A stretch of 7,922 nt of DNA, from assembly GCA_016874895.1 (NCBI GenBank), contig VGSX01000158.1, forward strand, positions 1 to 7,922, given 5' to 3'. Positions 1 through 5,255 of the stretch are shown here, piece after piece (position 1 is the stretch's first letter; the number at the start of each line of letters is the position of its first letter). The position numbers were made by a program, and so were the translations under genes. Source of the stretch: Deltaproteobacteria bacterium. GTDB taxonomy: Bacteria > Desulfobacterota > Desulfobaccia > Desulfobaccales > Desulfobaccaceae. The notes under the pieces are model-generated. The model was not told the origin of the DNA. It was given only the letters and a program-made list of their open reading frames with translations, and did no database searches.

Positions 1-1116
1 CTGGCGCAGGGCGATTACCGCGGCCAGGATGAAGATCAGGTTAGCCAGCCAGGCCGCCAGAAGGACGGGCATTCTGCCGATCTGACCCAGCGACAGGAAA
101 AAGCTGAACATGAGCCAATAGATAAAAACCAGGCCGATGCCCAGCACCACGGCCAAGGGAATGTTCGGTTTTTCCTGCCAGAAAATGAGACTGCCGCCGA
201 TAAGAGTCACGATGAGAGGGGTTAAGGAAATGGCGATGCGGCTTTGCAGTTCCACCCAGTACGGTCTGGAGTCGTACCCGTCTCTATCCAGCCTCTGGAT
301 ATGACGGTATAAATCGTGGCCGTTCATTTCTGTCACTTTTCGTTCCAGATTGACGAAATCCTCGGGGCGCTCGGTCATGATGATGGTCCGCCGGCCGAAC
401 GTTTCGCCCAGAATCTGGCCATCATCGAGAAAGGTCTGCACCATGCCGTCGAAAAATTGCCAATGTTTCCCTGTCCATTGGGCCCTTTGGGCGGCCATAA
501 ACTGGGTGAGATGAAATTGTTGGTCAAAAATATAGATCTTAACGTTCTCCATGGCCTGGGCGTCCTTGCGGAACTCGGCGATGTGGAAAATGGCTCGATC
601 TCCCTTATACCAGAGCCATTTGAGATCGATCAGTTCTCTTAAAGGTTTTTTATCCACCTGGGTTTCCCAGATAATATTAGCCCGCTGCGTTAACCAGGGA
701 TTGAGATAAAGATTCATGCCAAGCAGGATGACGGCCAATACCAGGGAGATAAGTATAATGGGCCGCAACATCCTGACCAGGTTCAGGCCGGCACACCTTA
801 TGGCGATGGTTTCATTATGGCGGGAGAGCAGGCCAAACGTTATAATGACCCCCAGGATAATGGAGGCCGGTAAAACCTGGCTGGCGGCCACGGGCAGTTT
901 GGCCAGAAAATACTCCAGGATCGTGCCCAGGCCCATCTGAGCCCGCAGCAGCCGGTCGATCCTCTCAAAAAAATCGATGAGAAGGTAAATACTGACAAAG
1001 CTCGCCAGGGTAAGGAGAAAATTGCGGCCGAACTCTCGGGCGATATAACCGAAGAGCAGGCGCGGCGCCAAAAAGCCGAGGGGAGGCGCCTTCCCGGCAC
1101 TACTTAATCGTGGCAT
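1..1116 (-). CDS. lptG: LPS export permease subunit LptG, C-terminus cut by window edge
   Basis: Reading the minus strand from ATG at 1116 gives 372 codons with no stop before the edge. The product is an LptF/LptG (YjgP/YjgQ) permease, which with LptF and the ATPase LptB2 extracts LPS from the inner membrane and passes it to the periplasmic bridge. Visible parts are a first membrane helix around residues 33-49 ending in IDFFERID, two more helices near 78-97 and 117-137, a periplasmic beta-rich domain near 145-285, and hydrophobic C-terminal segments from about 296. The stretch MNGHDLYRHIQRLDRDGYDS just before the fourth helix resembles LptG more than LptF. E. coli LptG is about 360 residues, so little is missing. 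An in-frame TAA directly precedes the ATG, so this is the most upstream start; the ribosome binding site is weak. The roughly 18 residues before the usual family start are unusual. The LptF partner would lie outside the window. Confidence 0.9.
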   Translation of the reverse strand, partial: MPRLSSAGKAPPLGFLAPRLLFGYIAREFGRNFLLTLASFVSIYLLIDFFERIDRLLRAQMGLGTILEYFLAKLPVAASQVLPASIILGVIITFGLLSRHNETIAIRCAGLNLVRMLRPIILISLVLAVILLGMNLYLNPWLTQRANIIWETQVDKKPLRELIDLKWLWYKGDRAIFHIAEFRKDAQAMENVKIYIFDQQFHLTQFMAAQRAQWTGKHWQFFDGMVQTFLDDGQILGETFGRRTIIMTERPEDFVNLERKVTEMNGHDLYRHIQRLDRDGYDSRPYWVELQSRIAISLTPLIVTLIGGSLIFWQEKPNIPLAVVLGIGLVFIYWLMFSFFLSLGQIGRMPVLLAAWLANLIFILAAVIALRQ

Positions 1117-1139
1117 TTAATCGCTCTTGACGCTGAGTT

Positions 1140-1964
1140 ATGAAACTCGGATTGCATCTTTCCATCGCCGGGGGCCTGCCCAGGGCTCTGGACCGAGCCC
1201 ATGCCCTCGGGTGCCAGGCCGTGCAAATATTTCTGCAAAATCCCCGGGGCTGGCGTTGGCGTCCGGTCCCTGCCGGTGAAATTGCCGAATTCAGAGAAAA
1301 ACGTCGTCTTCATGGCATCGACCTGGTGGTGGCGCATCTTTCTTATCTCCCTAACATGGCCGCAGTTGAGCCCGAACTCTTCCAACTCTCCTGGGAACGC
1401 CTGCACCAGGAGCTAACCTTGGGAAAAGCCTTGGAAATCGATTATCTGGTCTGCCACCCCGGCCATGCTTCGGCGGAGGCCGCCAGTTTCGACCGAGTGG
1501 CCGCGGGATTGAGGCGGATCATTACAGAGACGCCGCCCCCCCCACTTATCCTGCTGGAAAATACTTCAGGGCGCAAAAACGAACTTGGCCAGCACATCGC
1601 TGAATTGCACCGGATTATATCGTCAGCCGGCGTCCCACTGGGTCTCTGCGTGGATACGGCCCATGCCTTTGCCGCCGGTTATAACCTGAGACTGGCCCAC
1701 GGCCGCCGCCAGCTTTTGCAGGAAATTGCCCAAGGACCCGGCCTGGCGGCACTCAAGATAATCCACCTCAATGAAGCCCTGTTTTCCTGCGGTTCCCATC
1801 GGGACCGCCACTGGCACCTGGGCCAGGGAAACATCGGCCGGCGGGGCTTGCGGGGTTTCCTGGCCGGCTGCTCTCCCTTTGTCCAGGGGGTGATCCTGGA
1901 AACCCCCAAAGCAGCTCCGGACGACGATGTCCTCAATCTGGCCGCAGCCAGATCATTACTGTGA
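1140..1964 (+). CDS. nfo: Endonuclease IV-family AP endonuclease (deoxyribonuclease IV)
   Basis: The 274-residue product belongs to the AP endonuclease 2 / endonuclease IV TIM-barrel family, which cuts DNA 5' of abasic sites in base-excision repair using a three-metal (Zn) centre. The N-terminus MKLGLHLSIAGG is the typical family opening and fixes the start; an in-frame TGA lies two codons upstream. All nine expected metal ligands can be placed by alignment to E. coli Nfo: His66, His106 (CHPGH), Glu140 (LLENTSG), Asp172 and His175 (CVDTAH), His209 (IHLNE), Asp222 and His224 (DRH), and Glu254 (ILETPK). Length is close to the E. coli enzyme (285). No clear Shine-Dalgarno precedes the ATG. The gene diverges from lptG across 23 bp, so any promoter must lie inside the lptG coding region. 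It runs head-on into the PPC gene with 6 bp between. A run of eight C at 1536-1543 encodes a Pro-rich turn. Confidence 0.93.
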   Translation: MKLGLHLSIAGGLPRALDRAHALGCQAVQIFLQNPRGWRWRPVPAGEIAEFREKRRLHGIDLVVAHLSYLPNMAAVEPELFQLSWERLHQELTLGKALEIDYLVCHPGHASAEAASFDRVAAGLRRIITETPPPPLILLENTSGRKNELGQHIAELHRIISSAGVPLGLCVDTAHAFAAGYNLRLAHGRRQLLQEIAQGPGLAALKIIHLNEALFSCGSHRDRHWHLGQGNIGRRGLRGFLAGCSPFVQGVILETPKAAPDDDVLNLAAARSLL

Positions 1965-1970
1965 CCTGAT

Positions 1971-2408
1971 TTAGGAAAACTCCAGCAGCGACACCCCCAA
2001 AGCCGGGTCCAGGCGCCGGTGGACCTCAATCCCGGTAAGTTCGAACACCAGGGCCTCGGCCACCAGGTATATCTCGGTCTCCTGGCGCAGACAGCCCGTC
2101 AGGGTTGCCTGACCTTTGCCCAGAGCCCCATGAAGGTGCAATCGGGGCGTATCCCCCTCCCAGAAAAGGTTCCCCACTCCCACAACCTCCCAGGCCTGGG
2201 AATACTCCTGCCAGACCGGTATGGGCGGCAGTTCCGCCTTTTCGGGGCCACAGACCAGCCGGCCTTGTTTGAGGGCTCCCAAGAAGAGCAGCCAGGCCGC
2301 CCTGATGGTGGCAAGCCTGGCAAAATCGGAAATTTCCTGCAGCAGATCCTCGCCATGGGAAAATTTTAATAAAAACAAGCGACCTAACCGTGCTTCCTGG
2401 ATATGCAT
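1971..2408 (-). CDS. PPC/DUF296-domain protein (putative DNA-binding)
   Basis: This 145-residue protein matches the single-domain bacterial/archaeal PPC (DUF296) family, whose plant relatives are joined to AT-hooks. Bacterial members are small, probably trimeric, often called DNA-binding, and their physiological role is poorly known. Family features include an N-terminal segment with AAWLLFLGALKQGRL (about 37-51), EVVGVGNLFWEGDTPRLHLHGAL (74-96) and the AEALVFELTG strand (117-126). The HxH pair is His91/His93. The later position that is commonly His in a GGH motif is Cys106 here (TGCL), so the histidine site may be altered. The ATG at 2408 is chosen over an in-frame ATG at 2459 because AGGAG sits 8 nt before it and the upstream 17 residues look unlike the family. 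The gene is monocistronic here, divergent from lptD and convergent with nfo. Confidence 0.75.
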   Translation of the reverse strand: MHIQEARLGRLFLLKFSHGEDLLQEISDFARLATIRAAWLLFLGALKQGRLVCGPEKAELPPIPVWQEYSQAWEVVGVGNLFWEGDTPRLHLHGALGKGQATLTGCLRQETEIYLVAEALVFELTGIEVHRRLDPALGVSLLEFS

Positions 2409-2416
2409 CTCTCCTG

Positions 2417-2421
2417 CTCCT
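2417..2421 (-). promoter_or_regulatory. Ribosome binding site deciding the PPC gene start
   Basis: On the minus strand AGGAG lies 8 nt before the ATG at 2408, and a second AGGAG copy (2411-2415) lies only 2 nt before it. The first has ideal spacing and supports this ATG over the upstream one at 2459. Confidence 0.7.
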
Positions 2422-2427
2422 GTCTGG

Positions 2428-2442
2428 CGCCGGCTCCCGGCG
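2428..2442. repeat. Perfect hairpin in the PPC gene leader
   Basis: CGCCGG (2428-2433) and CCGGCG (2437-2442) form a perfect 6-bp all-GC stem around a 3-nt loop. It lies just upstream of the ribosome binding site of the minus-strand PPC gene, so it would form in the mRNA leader if transcription starts further upstream. It could be an operator or a translation-modulating hairpin; function unknown. Confidence 0.5.
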
Positions 2443-2472
2443 TGAACTGCTAAGATCAAATTTCAAGGGCAA

Positions 2473-2496
2473 TCAGGCAACAGGTAAAAAGCCTGA
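2473..2496. repeat. Short inverted repeat TCAGGC/GCCTGA
   Basis: TCAGGC (2473-2478) and GCCTGA (2491-2496) are perfect inverted arms separated by 12 nt. The spacing would suit either a hairpin or a dimeric protein site upstream of the PPC gene. The half-site TCAGG recurs in the next palindrome at 2523-2548. Confidence 0.4.
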
Positions 2497-2522
2497 AGCC
2501 GCTACCGGGAAAAAACTTCCTG

Positions 2523-2548
2523 TCAGGACTGACAAGCCTCAGTCCTGA
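2523..2548. repeat. 10-bp perfect inverted repeat, hairpin or operator
   Basis: TCAGGACTGA (2523-2532) and TCAGTCCTGA (2539-2548) are exact reverse complements around a 6-nt loop. On the minus strand a run of six T follows about seven bases after the stem, which is too far for a standard intrinsic terminator, and no minus-strand gene ends here. It lies between divergent genes, so an operator or a structured leader element is equally possible. Confidence 0.55.
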
Positions 2549-2560
2549 AAAGTTCACCAT

Positions 2561-2590
2561 GTAGGGCGGGAAAGCGCAGCGCATCCCGCC
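2561..2590. repeat. REP-like palindromic element
   Basis: GGCGGGA (2565-2571) pairs perfectly with TCCCGCC (2584-2590), with a GC-rich inner loop containing GCGCAGCGC. The element begins GTAGGGCGGG. From general knowledge this shape (GTAGGG plus inverted CGG-rich arms around an AGCGCAGCGC-like core) resembles intergenic palindromes found in many copies in various proteobacteria. Only one copy is visible in this window, so repetitiveness is inferred and not shown. Confidence 0.55.
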
Positions 2591-2698
2591 TTCGAACAAC
2601 CTTTGCATGCTTTACAGGTGGCCCCCCGGCCCATGAGAAACTGTTACCATATCTTAAGCTTTAAGCCGACTGCTAACTATCTTTGCCACCAGGGCGTA

Positions 2699-2707
2699 TG
2701 CTATAAC
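2699..2707 (+). promoter_or_regulatory. Extended -10 promoter candidate
   Basis: TGCTATAAC carries the extended -10 TGn motif followed by TATAAC, a 5/6 match to TATAAT, at the start of an AT-rich stretch. There is no good -35 at normal spacing (TTGCCA at 2683-2688 is only 13 nt away). It could start transcription near 2714, upstream of the short ORF at 2773 and of lptD. Confidence 0.4.
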
Positions 2708-2772
2708 TAAACAAATCTTTATGAATTTACTTATTTTTTGAAAAAGTGCAACTAGGGGGAGGGTTTTTAGTC

Positions 2773-2850
2773 ATGCAGCCGATCAATCAGTCTGCTACTC
2801 TCGGATCACGTAAATCCAAACCGACCGTAGCCGATGGGCCAGCCGTTTAA
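2773..2850 (+). CDS. Possible 25-residue peptide or leader peptide
   Basis: An ATG at 2773 opens 25 codons ending at TAA 2848-2850 (MQPINQSATLGSRKSKPTVA then DGPAV). It is preceded by a purine-rich AGGGGGAGGG with its GGAGG core 10 nt before the ATG, the strongest Shine-Dalgarno-like sequence in the window, and by an extended -10 promoter candidate. The peptide is polar with no membrane segment and no recognised family. It could be a real small protein, a leader peptide upstream of lptD, or chance. There is no homology evidence. Confidence 0.25.
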   Translation: MQPINQSATLGSRKSKPTVADGPAV

Positions 2851-2875
2851 GTTTTTCTCAACCCGTTGAATGACG

Positions 2876-2905
2876 TTGAAATTTTTCTAGCCTATATGGT
2901 AATAT
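2876..2905 (+). promoter_or_regulatory. Sigma70-type promoter candidate for lptD operon
   Basis: TTGAAA (2876-2881) and TAATAT (2900-2905) are separated by 18 nt, matching the -35 at 5/6 and the -10 at 4/6 positions. Transcription would begin near 2912 and give a GC-richer leader of about 120 nt before the lptD start. I recognise no known riboswitch in that leader. Confidence 0.45.
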
Positions 2906-3024
2906 CTCTAAACCAAAATGTCCGTCGAACATGGCTTAACGGTGGCTGGCGGCACCGTGCTCTGGTCAGACCGTTGCGGCCTTGGGGCCAACACCCCGGA
3001 GCGCAGCGGGAATCCTCCAACATC

Positions 3025-3028
3025 AGGA
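3025..3028 (+). promoter_or_regulatory. Ribosome binding site deciding the TTG start of lptD
   Basis: AGGA lies 7 nt before TTG 3036-3038. Together with the Lys-Lys-Arg plus hydrophobic signal peptide that begins immediately afterwards, it favours TTG over the ATG at 2982, which would place 18 polar residues in front of the signal peptide. Confidence 0.65.
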
Positions 3029-3035
3029 AGAAACC

Positions 3036-5255
3036 TTGAAAAAGCGGCTTGCTTTCCTGGTCCCGGTCCTGTGGCTGATCTTGATCATACCGGTCTGGGC
3101 CGCGGAAATTGAACTTTTTAAGCACGAGGTTTTTGAGGGCGGGCCTTATATCCTTAAGGCCGACACCCTGACCTACCATGCCGCCACGCAAACCTACGAG
3201 GCGGTCGGCAGAGTGGAAATCCGGCAGGCCGACCGCCGCCTGACCGCAGACTATATGAAAGTACACGCCCCTACAAAGATCGCCCATATCCAGGGTAATG
3301 TGGTCATGGTGCTGGGAGACGATATCCTCACCGGGAAAACAGGCCAGTTCAATCTGGTGACCCAATGCGGCGAGGTGACGGACGCCCGCCTTTTCATGCG
3401 GCGCAACCATTTTCACATCAACAGCGCCCTGATCCGGAAAACCGGCGACAACACCTTTTATGCCGAAAAGAGCGTGGTGACCACCTGCGATGCCCATCCT
3501 CCGGCCTGGAGTTTTTACACCCGGGAATTAAATGTCACCCTGGACGGCTATGCCACCGGCAAGGCCGCCTCTCTGCGGCTGGGCTCCGTCCCGGTGGCCT
3601 TTGTGCCGGCCGCCGTGTTACCCGTAAAGACCACCCGGCAGTCGGGCTTTCTCATGCCCATTTACAGTCAACACCGGGCGGCCGGAACCGTGGTGGAACT
3701 GCCGTTTTATTGGGCCATCAACAACCACATGGACGCCACCCTCTATCAGATGGTGGCGAACCAGCGGGGCTACCTCCAGGGCGGGGAGTACCGCTACGCC
3801 TGGAACAGGGATTCGGCCGGCATGGCGCGCTTTTCTTATATCAGCGACCACAAGCATGGCTCCCCGACGCCGCATCGGTATTGGGGCGCCGCTATCATGA
3901 ACCATGCTCTGCCCCGTGACTGGGTGGCCCGAGGAACCTTGGACATCCCCAGTGATACGCAGTATCTTTATGATTTTAATTTCGGCTACCTGGGGTTGGA
4001 CCGGCTTTCCCGGGCCTGGGCGGATGATTACGGCCGCAGCCTGGAGCAGTTCGAGGTGGGCACCCGGGTCTCCAGTCTACTTCTGCAGCGCCTTTTTTCC
4101 CAGGGCAGCCTCAATTTTTTCGGAAATTACTACCGTCCCCTGGGGCCATCGGTTCCCCACACCTTGCATAAAGCCCCCACGCTGCAGGCCGCCACCCTGA
4201 AGCTGCCCCTGGGAGGGTCGCCCCTCAGCCTGCTCCTGGATACCTCGTACACCCATTACTACCAGAACTACGGGTTGAGTGGCCAGCGGCTGGACTTTCA
4301 TCCCAAGCTGAACCTGTCCACCCGACTCCTGGACGCCGTTGACCTCGATGCCACCACCGGCTGGCGGGGCACCGGCTACCGGGTAGATAGTTACGCCACT
4401 GCTGAAGATTTAAACAAATACCAGGGCCGCTCCCTCTATGATGTCAAAACCAGCCTGAGCTCTCCTTTTTTCCGGGACTGGGGCCGGACCGCGACAGGCT
4501 CCGGCTTTGTCCGCCATATCTGGACCCCCAGGGTAACTTATTACAACTATGCCAACTTCAGTGTTAACCGCATCCCGCCCTTTGATCCCTTCGACTATGG
4601 CTGGCAGACCTCGGTCACTAAAAATTATCCCATTTTCGACGGCCAGGAACCCATCGGCGGGGTTAACGCCGCCACTTATTCGGTGACCCATCATTTTATC
4701 CGGCGCTCACGGACCGCCACCGGTCTGCCCCAGGTAAGAGAATTGTTCTGGAGTCGGCTCACCCAGAGTGTATTTTTTAACTCCAGCAGTTACGGTCTGG
4801 ATGGCGTTCCCCACCCCCACCGCCGCGTGTCCGATATCTTTCTGGAAACCCTGTCCATGCCCACGGAGAATATCAGCCTGGGGCTGAACGGCGGTCTGTC
4901 GCCCTACAAAGAAGGGTTCAGCCAGGTGGACGTCCGCTTGCTCCTGCAGGATTCGGCCAAACGGCATTTTTTAAATTTGGATTATGTGTATTATAAAAAT
5001 TACGCCAATCAGATTAACTCCGAACTCTTCCTCGATCTTTTCCGGTCGGTGAAAGTAGGCCTCAGCAACCAGCATACCTTTGTGAGCGGTAAAAAACTGG
5101 AGAACAAGTACCGGCTCATTTTTCAACGCCAGTGCTGGGGGGTGGCCCTGACCTTTGCCGACCGTAATTACGACCGATACGTCAGTTTTTCCATCATCAT
5201 TCCTGGATTAATTGAAAAAAGTCAGGCTCCCCGGATGCAGCAACCCGCTTCATGA
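3036..5255 (+). CDS. lptD: LPS-assembly outer membrane protein LptD
   Basis: LptD (OstA/Imp) is the outer-membrane beta-barrel that, with the lipoprotein LptE, receives LPS from the periplasmic LptA bridge and inserts it in the outer leaflet. With the TTG start the product has 739 residues (E. coli 784). Residues 1-22 form a signal peptide (KKR, long hydrophobic core, VWA cleavage motif). An OstA/LptA-like jellyroll follows (about 30-150, with LKADTLTYHAATQTYEAVGRVEI and an IQGNVV repeat), then the family motif VVTTCDAHPPAW with Cys151, RQSGFLMPIYSQ near 201-212, and a long barrel rich in alternating aromatic strands. The end shows FQRQCWGVALTF with Cys700. Only three cysteines are visible (111, 151, 700). 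E. coli has four making two cross-domain disulfides, and Cys151-Cys700 would correspond to its Cys173-Cys725 pair. Its stop overlaps the hldE start as ATGA. LptE is not in the window. Confidence 0.92.
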   Translation: MKKRLAFLVPVLWLILIIPVWAAEIELFKHEVFEGGPYILKADTLTYHAATQTYEAVGRVEIRQADRRLTADYMKVHAPTKIAHIQGNVVMVLGDDILTGKTGQFNLVTQCGEVTDARLFMRRNHFHINSALIRKTGDNTFYAEKSVVTTCDAHPPAWSFYTRELNVTLDGYATGKAASLRLGSVPVAFVPAAVLPVKTTRQSGFLMPIYSQHRAAGTVVELPFYWAINNHMDATLYQMVANQRGYLQGGEYRYAWNRDSAGMARFSYISDHKHGSPTPHRYWGAAIMNHALPRDWVARGTLDIPSDTQYLYDFNFGYLGLDRLSRAWADDYGRSLEQFEVGTRVSSLLLQRLFSQGSLNFFGNYYRPLGPSVPHTLHKAPTLQAATLKLPLGGSPLSLLLDTSYTHYYQNYGLSGQRLDFHPKLNLSTRLLDAVDLDATTGWRGTGYRVDSYATAEDLNKYQGRSLYDVKTSLSSPFFRDWGRTATGSGFVRHIWTPRVTYYNYANFSVNRIPPFDPFDYGWQTSVTKNYPIFDGQEPIGGVNAATYSVTHHFIRRSRTATGLPQVRELFWSRLTQSVFFNSSSYGLDGVPHPHRRVSDIFLETLSMPTENISLGLNGGLSPYKEGFSQVDVRLLLQDSAKRHFLNLDYVYYKNYANQINSELFLDLFRSVKVGLSNQHTFVSGKKLENKYRLIFQRQCWGVALTFADRNYDRYVSFSIIIPGLIEKSQAPRMQQPAS

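Noticed and set aside
316..642. 108-codon plus-strand frame inside lptG
   Set aside because: Antisense to continuous LptG coding sequence, which I translated through to the edge without interruption.
2409..2459. N-terminal extension of the PPC protein to an ATG at 2459
   Set aside because: The extension contains the GC hairpin and the AGGAG site, and does not look like the family N-terminus.
2523..2548. Inverted repeat read as a rho-independent terminator
   Set aside because: On the plus strand it is followed by A residues. On the minus strand the T-run is about 7 nt away, and no gene ends upstream of it.
2409..3035. tRNA, known riboswitch, CRISPR repeats or insertion sequence in the intergenic region
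   Set aside because: By eye I see no cloverleaf, no riboswitch core I recognise, no spaced direct repeats and no transposase fragment.
2918..3112. 64-codon plus-strand frame in the lptD leader running into lptD in another frame
   Set aside because: No ribosome binding site and it overlaps the LptD signal peptide out of frame; the composition is that of a shadow frame.
2892..3497. 201-codon minus-strand open frame overlapping the lptD start and promoter
   Set aside because: Most of it is antisense to the conserved LptD N-terminal domain and it shows no recognisable motif or ribosome binding site.
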